DNA of 64,000 bases. It comes from Amycolatopsis sp. A133. GTDB taxonomy: Bacteria > Actinomycetota > Actinomycetes > Mycobacteriales > Pseudonocardiaceae. The stretch's first letter is position 1. The number at the start of each line of letters is the position of its first letter. The stretch lies in the NCBI RefSeq assembly GCF_031082405.1, contig NZ_JAVHJU010000008.1, positions 1 to 64,000 on the forward strand, read 5' to 3'. Made by a program: the position numbers and the translations under genes. Below the pieces are notes generated by a model. That model searched no databases, was not told the origin of the DNA, and saw nothing but the letters and a program-made list of their open reading frames with translations. Shown one piece after another: positions 27,697 to 36,975 of this stretch.

Positions 27697-28908
27697 GTGA
27701 CGAAGCGCCGGCTGCCGAGGCCGAGTGAGCTGCAGCAGATCCTGCGGCCGAAGCCGATCGTGCTGAACCCCACCGACCGGCGGCTGGCGAACGCGCACAC
27801 CGTCGCCGACCTGCGGATGATCGCGCGCAAGCGCACCCCGCGGGCGGCGTTCGACTACACCGACGGCGCGGCCGAGCTCGAGGACAGCCTGCTCCGCGCC
27901 CGGCAGGCGTACCGGCGCATCGAGTTCCACCCGAACGTCCTGCGCGGGGTGTCCGATGTGGACACGACCCGCGAGATCCTCGGGAAGACCTCGGCGTTGC
28001 CCTTCGCCTTCGCCCCCACCGGTTTCACCCGCATGATGCAGCACGAGGGCGAGCGCGCGGTGGCCCGCGTCGCGGAGCGCACCGGCATCCCGGTCGGGCT
28101 CTCGACGATGGCGACGACGTCGATCGAAGACCTCGCCGAAGCCGCGCCGGGCGCCCGCAAGTGGTTCCAGCTCTACGTCTGGCGCGACCACGGCGCCGGC
28201 GAAGATCTGATGAATCGGGCGTGGGCCGCGGGCTACGACACGCTCATGCTGACGGTCGACACGCCGGTCGGCGGCTCGCGGCTGCGGGACGTCCGCAACG
28301 GCCTGACCATCCCGCCGGCGCTGACGCTCAAGACGTTCCTCGACGGGGCGACGCACCCGGCGTGGTGGTTCAACCTGCTCACCACCGAGCCGCTGACGTT
28401 CGCGTCGCTCAACCACTTCGACGGCACCGTCGCCGAGCTGCTGAACAAGCTGTTCGACCCGACGCTGAACTACGACGACCTCGACTGGGTGCGCCGCACC
28501 TGGCCGGGCAAGCTGGTGGTCAAGGGCGTCCAGAACGTCGACGACGCCCGCGACGTCGTGAAGCACGGCGCGGACGCGGTGCTGCTGTCCAACCACGGCG
28601 GCCGCCAGCTCGACCGCGCGCCGACCCCCCTGGAGCTGCTCCCGGCGGTCCTGGACGAAATCCAGGGCGACGCGGAGGTCTGGATCGACACGGGCATCCT
28701 CTCCGGCGGCGACATCGTGGCGGCGATCGCCCGCGGCGCGGACGCGGTCCTGATCGGCCGCGCGTTCCTGTACGGCCTGATGGCCGGCGGCGAGCGCGGC
28801 GTCCAGCGCTGCGTCGACATCCTCCGCACGGAGATGGTCCGCACGATGCAGCTGCTCGGCGTCCGGACCCTCGCCGACCTGAAGCCCTCCCACGCCACCC
28901 TGCGTTAG
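27697..28908 (+). CDS. lldD: L-lactate dehydrogenase, FMN alpha-hydroxy-acid oxidase family (LldD-like)
   Basis: About 403 residues. FMN-dependent oxidation of L-lactate to pyruvate at the membrane. The signatures are AAFDYTDGAAE near the N-terminus, FAPTGFTRMM (flavin-binding) and LLSNHGGRQLD with the catalytic His300. Starts at TTG 27688, ATG 27691 and GTG 27697 are all in frame; GTG is chosen for its nine-base distance from AGGGAG. It is followed by a lactate permease gene, so the pair takes up and oxidises lactate to feed AceE next door. A mycofactocin-linked MftD role is less likely, as no mft genes are visible. Confidence 0.88.
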   Translation: MTKRRLPRPSELQQILRPKPIVLNPTDRRLANAHTVADLRMIARKRTPRAAFDYTDGAAELEDSLLRARQAYRRIEFHPNVLRGVSDVDTTREILGKTSALPFAFAPTGFTRMMQHEGERAVARVAERTGIPVGLSTMATTSIEDLAEAAPGARKWFQLYVWRDHGAGEDLMNRAWAAGYDTLMLTVDTPVGGSRLRDVRNGLTIPPALTLKTFLDGATHPAWWFNLLTTEPLTFASLNHFDGTVAELLNKLFDPTLNYDDLDWVRRTWPGKLVVKGVQNVDDARDVVKHGADAVLLSNHGGRQLDRAPTPLELLPAVLDEIQGDAEVWIDTGILSGGDIVAAIARGADAVLIGRAFLYGLMAGGERGVQRCVDILRTEMVRTMQLLGVRTLADLKPSHATLR

Positions 28909-28947
28909 CCGAAGCCGTAACTCGGGCTCCGGGTTACCGCCTGACCC

Positions 28948-28977
28948 GTTGGGCCAACCGGTCTCAACTTCTTGACG
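28948..28977 (+). promoter_or_regulatory. Possible promoter/operator of the lactate permease gene
   Basis: GTTGGGCCAAC (28948-28958) is a perfect 5-1-5 palindrome, and TTGACG (28972-28977) fits a -35 hexamer. No good -10 follows at 17-18 bp (GAAGAT is the closest). The gap of 146 bp between lldD and lctP suggests the permease can be expressed on its own. Speculative. Confidence 0.3.
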
Positions 28978-29054
28978 GACCGCCTGGTTTGTGACGAAGA
29001 TCTCGGACACTCGCCGAAAGGCCGTTTTCGCATCGTGGAAAACGGAGGTCGCCC

Positions 29055-30665
29055 GTGTTCGTGCAGGATCTGACGCCGCTGGGCTCGCTGGGGCTGTCCG
29101 CGCTCGTCGCCGTGCTGCCGCTGGCCACCGTGCTCGTGCTGCTGGGTGCCGTCCGGATGCGGGCGCACCACGCCGCCCTGATCGGGCTGCTCGTGGCGCT
29201 CGTCGTGGGCATCGCCGCGTACGGGATGCCGGTCGTGCAGGCCGTCTCCGGGGCGCTGCAGGGCGCCGCGTTCGGGCTGTGGCCGATCATGTGGATCGTC
29301 GTCAACGCGCTGTGGATCTACCGGCTCACCGTGCGGACCGGGCACTTCGACGTGCTGCGCCGCTCGTTCGGCCGGATCTCCGACGACCCGCGCATCCAGG
29401 CGCTGATCATCGCGTTCTGCTTCGGGGCGCTCATGGAGGCGCTGGCGGGGTTCGGCGCGCCGGTCGCGATCAGCGCCGTGATGCTGGTGGCCGTCGGGTT
29501 CCACCCGGTCAAGGCCGCGGTCGTCGCGCTGGTCGCGAACACCGCGCCGGTCGCCTTCGGCGCGATGGGGACGCCGGTCGTGACGCTGGCGCAGGTCACC
29601 GGGCTGCCGCTGCAGGAAGTCTCGTCGATCGTCGGGCGCCAGACGCCGCTGCTGGCCCTGGTCGTGCCGCTGCTGCTGGTGATCATCGTCGACGGCAAAC
29701 GCGGCCTGAAGGACACCTGGCTGCCCGCGCTCGTGTGCGGGGTCGCGTTCGGGCTGGTGCAGTTCCTCGCTTCGAACTACGTGTCGCCGCAGCTGGCCGA
29801 CATCGGCGCGGCGCTGGCCGGCGCGGCCGCGCTGGTCGCGCTCCCCCAGACCCGGCGCCCGGTGCCCGAAGCCGTCCGGATCGGCACCGGCGGGACGGCG
29901 ACCGCCGAAGCGCCGCCGGAAGACTCGCGCGACGACGTCGTGAAGGCGTACCTGCCGTACCTGCTCATCATCGTGATCTTCTCGATCGCCGTGCTGCCGC
30001 CGATCAAGAAGCTGCTGGACAAGGCGACCTGGAAGTTCCACTGGCCCGGGCTGAACGTCGCCGCGCCGAACGGGAAACCGGTGTCCGGCAACACGTTCTC
30101 GCTGCCGTTCCTCAACACCGGCGGCACGCTCGTGCTGCTGGCCGGCGTCATCACGGCGGCGCTGCTGGCGGTGAAGGCGGGCGACACCGCGCGGGAATGG
30201 CTGGCGACGGTCAAGGAGCTGCGGTTCGCGATCCTCACCGTGACCGGCGTGCTCGCGCTCGCCTACGTCATGAACCTGTCCGGCCAGACCAGCACCATCG
30301 GCACGTTCATCGCCGCCGCCGGCGCCGGCTTGGCGTTCCTCTCGCCGGTGCTGGGCTGGTTCGGCGTCGCCGTCTCGGGCTCCGACACCTCGGCGAACGC
30401 GCTGTTCGGCGCCCTGCAGGTGACGGCGGCGCACCAGACGGGCCTGCCGGCGGACCTGCTGGCCGCGGCGAACAGCTCCGGCGGCGTCCTCGGCAAGATG
30501 GTGTCGCCGCAGAACCTCACCATCGCCTGTGCGGCCGCGAACCTGCCCGGCGAAGAGGGGAAGCTGCTGCGGAAGGTGCTGCCGTGGAGCATCGGGCTGC
30601 TGCTCGTGATGTGCCTGATCGTGTGGGGTCAGAGCACGGCGGTGCTCAGCTGGATGCTGCCATGA
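29055..30665 (+). CDS. lctP: L-lactate permease (LctP/LldP family)
   Basis: 536 residues, 12-13 predicted membrane spans. AFCFGALMEALAGFGAPVAISA is the conserved family signature, and GWFGVAVSGSDTSANALFG near the C-terminus is the second. GTG start with CGGAGGTC nine bases upstream. It takes up L-lactate (and possibly glycolate) with protons for oxidation by the LldD-type enzyme encoded just before. It overlaps the convergent PnuC-type gene by 20 bp at the 3' ends. Confidence 0.92.
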   Translation: MFVQDLTPLGSLGLSALVAVLPLATVLVLLGAVRMRAHHAALIGLLVALVVGIAAYGMPVVQAVSGALQGAAFGLWPIMWIVVNALWIYRLTVRTGHFDVLRRSFGRISDDPRIQALIIAFCFGALMEALAGFGAPVAISAVMLVAVGFHPVKAAVVALVANTAPVAFGAMGTPVVTLAQVTGLPLQEVSSIVGRQTPLLALVVPLLLVIIVDGKRGLKDTWLPALVCGVAFGLVQFLASNYVSPQLADIGAALAGAAALVALPQTRRPVPEAVRIGTGGTATAEAPPEDSRDDVVKAYLPYLLIIVIFSIAVLPPIKKLLDKATWKFHWPGLNVAAPNGKPVSGNTFSLPFLNTGGTLVLLAGVITAALLAVKAGDTAREWLATVKELRFAILTVTGVLALAYVMNLSGQTSTIGTFIAAAGAGLAFLSPVLGWFGVAVSGSDTSANALFGALQVTAAHQTGLPADLLAAANSSGGVLGKMVSPQNLTIACAAANLPGEEGKLLRKVLPWSIGLLLVMCLIVWGQSTAVLSWMLP

Positions 30666-31284
30666 CCCCGGCGGAGGCCGCGACGCGCTTCGCGGAGCGG
30701 TTCCAGCTCCACCAGCCGTGCACGACGAGCCCGGCGAAGACGATGTAGATCGCGGCCGAGAAGTACAGCCCGGACGAGATCTGCAGCGGCACGCCGATCG
30801 CGTCGACGGCCAGCCAGACCAGCCAGAACTCGACCAGCCCGAGCCCTTGCGCCCCGAAGGCGACGAGGGTGCCGACGAAGATGGCGGCGTCCGGCCAGGG
30901 TGCCCAGGACGCGTGCAGGGCGTCGAGGACCAGCGCCATCACGGTGGTGCCGACGACGAAGACGCCGGCCATCGCGAGCCGTTCGGCGAGCCGGCCCTTG
31001 CGGACGACGACGCCGAACACCGGATCCCGGCGGCGCGTCCAGGCCCACCAGCCGTAGACGGAGATGGCGAGGATGGCGACCTGCCGCGCGGCGAGCCCGC
31101 CGAGGTGCGCGGAGACGTAGACGGCGAACAGCAGCACGGTGGCCCCGACCTGCACGGGCCACGTCCACAGGGTGCGCCGCTGCGCGAGGAACACAACAGC
31201 GAGCGCGAACACCTGCCCGGCGAGCTCCGCGATCGAGATCCACTGGCCGAGCACGGTGATTCCGTGGTGCAGCAGGAAGTCCAC
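30646..31284 (-). CDS. pnuC: PnuC-family nicotinamide riboside transporter
   Basis: 212 residues with seven predicted membrane spans. VSVYGWWAWTRRR and EFWLVWLAVDAIGVPLQ carry the Trp-rich motifs that line the nucleoside site in PnuC-type facilitators. GTG at 31284 follows AAAGGGG. It has no operon partner such as NadR, so uptake of nicotinamide riboside is inferred from the family. Some actinobacterial members could import other vitamin precursors. Confidence 0.85.
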   Translation of the reverse strand: MDFLLHHGITVLGQWISIAELAGQVFALAVVFLAQRRTLWTWPVQVGATVLLFAVYVSAHLGGLAARQVAILAISVYGWWAWTRRRDPVFGVVVRKGRLAERLAMAGVFVVGTTVMALVLDALHASWAPWPDAAIFVGTLVAFGAQGLGLVEFWLVWLAVDAIGVPLQISSGLYFSAAIYIVFAGLVVHGWWSWNRSAKRVAASAGVMAASS

Positions 31285-31424
31285 GGCACGCCCCTTTCGT
31301 CCTACCGCTCCCAACATGCTCCCGGGCGGACGCATTCCCCAGAGACTGTGACCGGCGGAACATCCCGGACCGCGGAAGGGCCCGGCGGCTTCCTCGTCCG
31401 CCGGGCCCGTCCCGCTCCCTCCGC

Positions 31425-32201
31425 TCAGCCCTGCGGGCGCGGGGTGCCGACCGGCGATGTCGGGGTGCTGTCCACGCCGGCCGTCGCCCGCGGGGCCGCG
31501 GGACCGGTGCTCATCTCGCCCGTGCGCTGGGCCGGGGTCTCGAGCTGGTGCTCCAGGTTCGCCATCCAGCCGCGCCAGCGGTCCTGGGCCGGCTTGATCA
31601 GGCCGCCGCCGAAGCCGACCACGATCACGCCGCCGATCGTCGCCAGCACCGCGATCAGGATCGGGCCGGTGATCGCCGTCGCGATGTTCACCTGGCCCAG
31701 CGCCGCGATGATGCCGAACGCCATGATCAGCCAGTACGCCGCCACCGAAAGCGGGCGCGCCGCCCCGCGGCCGGACAACGCGGACGCGACGACGTCGCGC
31801 ACCACCTTCGCGATCGCCGCGGCCACCACGACGAGCACCAGTGCCACCACGATCCGCGGCAGGAACGCGATGATTTCGTTGAGCAGCTGGCTCACCGGGT
31901 TGGTCGGCCCGAACACGCCGAACGCCAGCTGCAGCGCGATCAGCAGAATGAAGTAATACACCAATTTGACGAGGATCGCGGTGGCGTCGAACTTCTGCCG
32001 GCCGACCTTTCCGCTCAGGCCGGTCTTCTCGACGAGTTTGCCGAAGCCGGCTTTCCCGAGGACGAGCGCCAGCCCTTTCGAGACGGCCTTCGCGATCAGC
32101 CAGCCGATCAGCAGGACGATCAGGAAACCGACGAGTTTCGGCACGAACGTGGCCACCATCGCCCACGCTTGCCCGAGCCCGTCCTTAAGTTGCTGGCCCA
32201 T
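31425..32201 (-). CDS. Conserved TM-helix (PF05552-type) membrane protein, mechanosensitive-channel related
   Basis: 258 residues. Two similar amphipathic TM-helix units (around residues 15-55 and 95-145) with the pattern PxLVGFLIVLLIGWLIAK and LPRIVVALVLVVVAAAIAK are the conserved TM helix repeat found in small mechanosensitive-channel-like proteins. A third hydrophobic segment follows (ITGPILIAVLATIGGVIVVG). The C-terminal 50 residues are Pro/Thr-rich and cytoplasmic. GGAGGGAG precedes the ATG. Family assignment is reasonable; gating activity is inference. Confidence 0.78.
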   Translation of the reverse strand: MGQQLKDGLGQAWAMVATFVPKLVGFLIVLLIGWLIAKAVSKGLALVLGKAGFGKLVEKTGLSGKVGRQKFDATAILVKLVYYFILLIALQLAFGVFGPTNPVSQLLNEIIAFLPRIVVALVLVVVAAAIAKVVRDVVASALSGRGAARPLSVAAYWLIMAFGIIAALGQVNIATAITGPILIAVLATIGGVIVVGFGGGLIKPAQDRWRGWMANLEHQLETPAQRTGEMSTGPAAPRATAGVDSTPTSPVGTPRPQG

Positions 32202-32441
32202 ACCGACTCCCTCCACGGCTTTTGCACCGGATCGTTGATCAGGTACGCCGCGGCGGCAAGTCGTGCGCCCCACGATCGAGTGAGACGACTGGCGCGCAAT
32301 GATCACCGGCGGCCATACTGGTTCTACCGGTGGGGACCGGGGAGACGAGGCCGTCCGGCGCAGCGTAAACCGCAAGCGCCGGGCGGCCTCGAGCATTACC
32401 GGGCGAAGAACCGGCCGGGGCCGGGCGAAAGCCGCAAAACG

Positions 32442-33662
32442 TCAGGCAGCGCGCAGGGCGTCGCGCAGTTTCACTTTCGCGCCGGTGCGCATGACGGCGT
32501 TCCGGTAGATCCGCGCGGCGAGCCAGATCAGCACCGGAATCAGCAGCACCACCAGCCCCACCGACACCACCGCTTCCCAAACGGGCACGCCGCCCATCGC
32601 CAGGCGCATCGGCATCAGCGTCGGCGAGAACACCGGAATCACCGAAAGCACCTCGACGAACGTGTTGCCCGGATCCGACGGCAGCGCGGAAATGCCGATC
32701 ACGTATCCGGCGATCACGAACATCAGGGCCGGCATCGTCGCGCCGCCGACGTCTTCCTGGCGCGAAACCAGCGCCCCGAGCGCGGCGAACACGATCGAGT
32801 ACATGAAGAACCCCAGCAGGTACCACACGACCAGCCAGACCACGGTGCCCACGGCCGCCGAGACGGAAATGGTGAGCACGTCCGTCGCCAGCCCGGTCAC
32901 CACCCCGCCGACGCCGATGACCACCATCTGGACCAGCCCGACCACGCCGATGCCGAGCACCTTCCCGGCCATCAGCTGCCACGGCTTGATCGTCGACAGC
33001 AGCAGCTCGACCACCCGCGACGTCTTTTCCTCGACGACGCCCTGCGCGACGGTCTGGCCGTTGATCATCAGGGACAGGTAGATCAGGATGCCGGCGATGA
33101 TGCCCAGCACGAGCTGCTGGCCGTTGTAGTCGTACGGCTGCTCCAGCGGCGGGTCCTCGACGAACTTCGCCGAGGCGACCGCGGCCTGGAACCGGGCCGG
33201 GTCCCCGCCCAGCGCGGTGATCTGCTGGCTGACCGCCACCTGCTGGGACAGCACCTGCACGACGTCCTTCAGATTGCCGTCGAGGTCCTTCTTCACCTGG
33301 ACGTGCACGCTCTTGCCGTCGCCGGTGAGCAGCGCGTCGAGCGAGCCGTCGGCCAGCTTCGCGCGCCCGGCGGCCTCGTCGGCGACCGCGGTGACGTCGA
33401 TGGTCACGCCGATCGCCTGGCCACCCGTCTTCAGCGGCGCCGAGAGCCCGGCGGTCGCCGGGGTGTAGCCGACGGTCGAGTCGGCGCCGCCGCCCCCGGC
33501 GATCAGCTTGATCAGCACGATGCCGACCACGATGAGCAGCAGCATGATCACGGTGCTGACGCGGAAGGCCTTCGACTTCACGCGGGTGCCGATTTCGCGG
33601 GAGGCGACCAGGCCGACGGCGGCCGTGGGGCTCATCCGGACGTCCGGGACCGGGGTGTTCAC
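32442..33662 (-). CDS. ABC-2-type transporter permease (NatB-like)
   Basis: 406 residues. One N-terminal span (residues about 35-57), a large extracytoplasmic domain (about 58-200), then five or so spans. This is the NatB/YhaP layout. VVEEKTSRVVELLLSTIKPWQLMAGKVLG is the conserved cytoplasmic coupling segment. GTG at 33662 overlaps the stop of the ATPase gene by 4 bp. Together the two form a two-component exporter; Na+ efflux (NatAB) is the best-known activity of relatives, but the substrate here is unknown. Confidence 0.85.
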   Translation of the reverse strand: MNTPVPDVRMSPTAAVGLVASREIGTRVKSKAFRVSTVIMLLLIVVGIVLIKLIAGGGGADSTVGYTPATAGLSAPLKTGGQAIGVTIDVTAVADEAAGRAKLADGSLDALLTGDGKSVHVQVKKDLDGNLKDVVQVLSQQVAVSQQITALGGDPARFQAAVASAKFVEDPPLEQPYDYNGQQLVLGIIAGILIYLSLMINGQTVAQGVVEEKTSRVVELLLSTIKPWQLMAGKVLGIGVVGLVQMVVIGVGGVVTGLATDVLTISVSAAVGTVVWLVVWYLLGFFMYSIVFAALGALVSRQEDVGGATMPALMFVIAGYVIGISALPSDPGNTFVEVLSVIPVFSPTLMPMRLAMGGVPVWEAVVSVGLVVLLIPVLIWLAARIYRNAVMRTGAKVKLRDALRAA

Positions 33663-34567
33663 GCGGGGACCTCCTCGGTCGTGACGACGGAGCGGAACAG
33701 TTCGGTCAGCGACGGCTGCTCGCGGGCGAATTCGCGGACCGGCCCGGTGGCCAGCGCCGCCTTGAGCACGGCCTGGTCGTCGGCGCCCTCGCCCAGCTCG
33801 AGCTCGGTCACCGGGCCCGTCCGGCCGAGCACCTTGACCCCGGGCAGGCCCTCGGCCCACCCGTCCCCGGCCTCGGGGACGTCGACCCGCAGCCGCACCG
33901 CGCCGCCGGCCTGCAGCTCGCCGACCGTGCCGACGGCCACCATCTGTCCACTGCGGACGATGCCGACGCGGTCGCAGAGCCGTTCCACCAGATCGAGCTG
34001 GTGGCTGGAGAACACGACCGGCACCCCCTCGGCCGCCTTCTCCTTGAGCACCTGGCTCATCACGTCGACCGCGACCGGGTCGAGGCCGGAGAACGGCTCG
34101 TCGAGCACCAGGATCCGCGGCTCGTGCACCAGCGCCGCGGCCAGCTGGACGCGCTGCTGGTTGCCGAGGGACAGCTTCTGCACCTCGTCGTCGCGGCGGC
34201 CGGCGACGCCCAGCCGCTCGGTCCACTTCTCCGCCGACGCCCGCGCGTCGGCCGCGGGCATGCCGTGCAGCCGCGCGAGGTACGTCAGCTGCTCGGCCAC
34301 CTTCATCTTCGGGTAGAGACCGCGTTCTTCCGGCATGTACCCGATGTGGCGGCGCGTTTCGTGCGTCACCGGCTCGCCGTCGTAGCGGACTTCGCCACCG
34401 TCGGCCGACAGCACGCCGAGCGCGATCCGCATGGTGGTGGTCTTCCCGGCGCCGTTGCTGCCGACGAAGCCGAACAGTTCCCCCGGCCGGACGTCGAACG
34501 TCATTTCGCGCAGGGCGACCACGTCGCCGTAGCGTTTGGAGATCCCGTCGATTTCTAAACCGGTCAT
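33659..34567 (-). CDS. ABC transporter ATP-binding protein (NatA-like)
   Basis: 302 residues. Walker A GSNGAGKTTT, Q-loop region GYMPEERGLYPKM, signature LSLGNQQRVQLA, Walker B ILVLDEPFSGLDP and the switch His in FSSHQLD are all intact. The degenerate signature (SLGNQQ) and EERGLY are hallmarks of the NatA/YhaQ group. A C-terminal domain of about 80 residues follows. ATG at 34567 after GGGGGAA. Partner of the permease gene that overlaps its stop. Confidence 0.92.
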   Translation of the reverse strand: MTGLEIDGISKRYGDVVALREMTFDVRPGELFGFVGSNGAGKTTTMRIALGVLSADGGEVRYDGEPVTHETRRHIGYMPEERGLYPKMKVAEQLTYLARLHGMPAADARASAEKWTERLGVAGRRDDEVQKLSLGNQQRVQLAAALVHEPRILVLDEPFSGLDPVAVDVMSQVLKEKAAEGVPVVFSSHQLDLVERLCDRVGIVRSGQMVAVGTVGELQAGGAVRLRVDVPEAGDGWAEGLPGVKVLGRTGPVTELELGEGADDQAVLKAALATGPVREFAREQPSLTELFRSVVTTEEVPA

Positions 34568-34685
34568 TCCGGTTCCCCCGTTCGTGTGAGGCCCCGATCC
34601 TAGGCAGTCCCTACACGCCCCGCCTACCCTCGCGCGTTGCCGCGAGGGCCTACCAAAGTTGCGGGCACGTAGGATCGCCTCCGCC

Positions 34686-35900
34686 ATGGATGGAACCACC
34701 GCCCCGCGCCGGGTGCCGAAGCACCACGGACTGTCCGCGAAGACGCTCCGGCGGCTGGAACACGCGTCCGGCAGCCTGGCGAGCGCGAGCATCGCGGTGA
34801 TGGAGCGGCGGCTGACCTGGTTCGCCCGGCTGCCCGCCGACCAGCGCGCGAGCGTCCTGCTGATCACCCAGGCCGGGGCCGCCGGCTTCGTCTCCTGGCT
34901 GCGCGACTCCAAGGAAGCGCTGAAGCTCACGACCGAGGCGTTCCGCGACGCGCCGGCCGAGCTGTCGCGGTGGATCAGCCTGCGCCAGGCGGTCGGCATG
35001 GTGCGGCTGGCCATCGAGGTGTTCGAGGAGCAGCTGCCCGATTTCGCCGCGAATGAAGCGGAACGAGCCGCCCTGATCGAAGGAATCCTGCGCTACGGCC
35101 GGGAAATCGCGTTCGCGGCGGCGAACTCGTACGCCGCCGCCGCGGAGGCGCGCGGTGCTTGGGACGCCCGGCTGGAGGCGCTGGTCGTCGACGGCATCGT
35201 CCGCGGCGACGCCGAGGAGTCGGTGCTCTCGCGGGCCACGGCGCTGGGCTGGGACCCGACCGCGGCGGCGACCGTGCTCGTCGGCAACCCGCCGTCGGAG
35301 GACCCGCCGACGGTGGTGTTCGAGGTCCGCAGCCGCGCGGCCCGCGTCGGGCGGCCGGTGCTGCTGTCGGTGCAGGGCTCCCGGCTGGTGGTCGTGGTGG
35401 GCGGGCCGACCGAGGGCGGGGTGAAGGAGCGGGAGATCCTGACCCGGATGTCGGTGGCGTTCGCCGAGGGCCCGGTCGTCGCCGGCCCGACGGTCCCGAC
35501 GCTGGCGGAGGCCCACCACAGCGCGACGGAGGCGTTGTCGGGGCTGCGGGCGGTGGTCGGCTGGCCGGGCGCGCCCCGGCCGGTGCGGTCGGCGGACCTG
35601 CTGCCCGAGCGCGCGCTGTCGGGGGACGCGGAAGCCGAACGCCTGCTGGTGGACACGATCGCCCGCCCGCTCGAAGAGGCGGGCCCGACCCTGCAGCGGA
35701 CGGTGGAGGCCTACCTCGAGAGCGGCGGCGTGCTGGAGACGTGCGCGAAGACGCTGTTCGTCCACCCGAACACCGTCCGGTACCGGCTGCGGAAGGCGGC
35801 CGACCTGACGGGCTGCCGGCCGGCCGACCCGCGCGACGCGCTGGTCCTGCGGATCGCGTTGACCGTGGGGCGGCTGGCGAGGGCCCGCGGGCTCTGGTGA
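34686..35900 (+). CDS. fasR: FasR-type transcriptional regulator (PucR-like HTH)
   Basis: 404 residues, with the C-terminal PucR-type HTH (ETCAKTLFVHPNTVRYRLRKA, about residues 345-370). It matches the regulator next to fabD in Streptomyces (FasR) and Rv2242 in mycobacteria by size, C-terminal HTH and location. FasR activates the fabD-fabH-acpP-fabF operon in S. coelicolor. Here fabD begins 1.2 kb downstream, with two unrelated small genes between. ATG at 34686 is used; an in-frame start 27 bases upstream is possible. Confidence 0.85.
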   Translation: MDGTTAPRRVPKHHGLSAKTLRRLEHASGSLASASIAVMERRLTWFARLPADQRASVLLITQAGAAGFVSWLRDSKEALKLTTEAFRDAPAELSRWISLRQAVGMVRLAIEVFEEQLPDFAANEAERAALIEGILRYGREIAFAAANSYAAAAEARGAWDARLEALVVDGIVRGDAEESVLSRATALGWDPTAAATVLVGNPPSEDPPTVVFEVRSRAARVGRPVLLSVQGSRLVVVVGGPTEGGVKEREILTRMSVAFAEGPVVAGPTVPTLAEAHHSATEALSGLRAVVGWPGAPRPVRSADLLPERALSGDAEAERLLVDTIARPLEEAGPTLQRTVEAYLESGGVLETCAKTLFVHPNTVRYRLRKAADLTGCRPADPRDALVLRIALTVGRLARARGLW

Positions 35901-35982
35901 GCAGGCGGATGTCGAGAACCGCGCACCGGCTCCGTCCCGGGGACACGAGCGGCCACCGGGGCCGCGTGGCCCAGGAGGAACC

Positions 35983-36423
35983 ATGACGATCCGGCGCATC
36001 GACAACATCGGCATCGTCGTCGACGACCTCGCGGCGGTGCTCGCGTTCTTCGTCGACCTCGGCCTGGAACTCGAGGGCGAGGCCACGGTCGGCGGTCCGG
36101 AGGTGGATGTCCTCGTCGGACTCGAGGGCGTCCGGTGCGACCTGGCCGTGGTGCGGACCCCGGACGGCCACGGGCGCCTCGAGCTGATGAAGTTCCACGC
36201 GCCGGCGGCCCCCGCGCCCGCCCGGCCGGACGCGCCGGTCAACGCCTTCGGCTTCCGCCGCGTCATGTTCGCCGTCGAGGACATCGACGCCGTCCTCGCC
36301 CGGGTGCGCGCCCACGGCGCCGAGTTACTGGGCGAGCTCGTGCAGTACGAGAACAGCCACCGGCTCTGCTACGTCCGCGGACCCGAGGGCCTCATCGTCG
36401 CGCTGGCCGAAAAGCTCCGCTGA
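35983..36423 (+). CDS. VOC-family (glyoxalase/bleomycin-resistance) protein
   Basis: 146 residues with two beta-alpha-beta-beta-beta modules. It opens with IDNIGIVVDDLAAVLAFF, a typical VOC first strand and helix, and the second module starts at FGFRRVMFAVEDIDAVLA. Candidate metal ligands are His or Asn in the first strand and Glu in RLELMKF, with YENSHRLCYVRGPEG near the end. AGGAGGAACC precedes the ATG. It is inserted between fasR and fabD and is followed by a deazaflavin-dependent-type oxidoreductase gene 20 bp on. The substrate is unknown. Confidence 0.82.
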   Translation: MTIRRIDNIGIVVDDLAAVLAFFVDLGLELEGEATVGGPEVDVLVGLEGVRCDLAVVRTPDGHGRLELMKFHAPAAPAPARPDAPVNAFGFRRVMFAVEDIDAVLARVRAHGAELLGELVQYENSHRLCYVRGPEGLIVALAEKLR

Positions 36424-36443
36424 CCCCCACGAAAGGACCCACC

Positions 36444-36938
36444 ATGGCCGTCGCCGACGACCTCGACCGCGCCACCGACTCGCAGTGGGATTGGGTCGCC
36501 GAGCAGACCCGCACGTACCTGGGCTCCGGCGGCACCGAGGGCCACGAGTCGAACGGCGTGCACACCTTGATCCTGGCCACGACCGGCCGCCGGACCGGCG
36601 TGCCCCGGCGCACGTGCCTGATCTACGGCACCGCGGGGGACGACTTCGTCGTCGTCGCGTCCAAGGCCGGCGCCGACGAGGACCCGGCGTGGCTCAAGAA
36701 CCTCGTGGCCGAGCCGAGCGTCGGCGTCCAGGCCGGCACCCGCCGGTTCACCGCCCGCGCCCGGATCGCCTCCCCCGCCGAACGCGAAGTCCTCTGGCCC
36801 CGGATGGTGGAGATCTTCCCGCTGTACGAGGAGTACGCGCGGAAGACCGATCGTGTCATCCCCGTCGTCCTGCTCACCCCGCAGGACCGACCCTTCCCGA
36901 GACGGGCGTCACGTGATGGACTTAACAGCGAAAGGTGA
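36444..36938 (+). CDS. Deazaflavin (F420)-dependent nitroreductase-family oxidoreductase (DDN-like)
   Basis: 164 residues. HTLILATTGRRTGVPRRT is the conserved split-barrel motif of F420-binding DDN-family proteins, followed by FVVVASKAGADEDPAWLKNL, also characteristic. GAAAGGACCCACC precedes the ATG. It probably forms a two-gene unit with the VOC gene. The family reduces quinones, nitro compounds or mycotoxin-like lactones with F420H2; the specific substrate is not predictable. Confidence 0.85.
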   Translation: MAVADDLDRATDSQWDWVAEQTRTYLGSGGTEGHESNGVHTLILATTGRRTGVPRRTCLIYGTAGDDFVVVASKAGADEDPAWLKNLVAEPSVGVQAGTRRFTARARIASPAEREVLWPRMVEIFPLYEEYARKTDRVIPVVLLTPQDRPFPRRASRDGLNSER

Positions 36939-36975
36939 TTGAACCCGACAAGGCTTCCGGGTTACGCGCGAGCTT

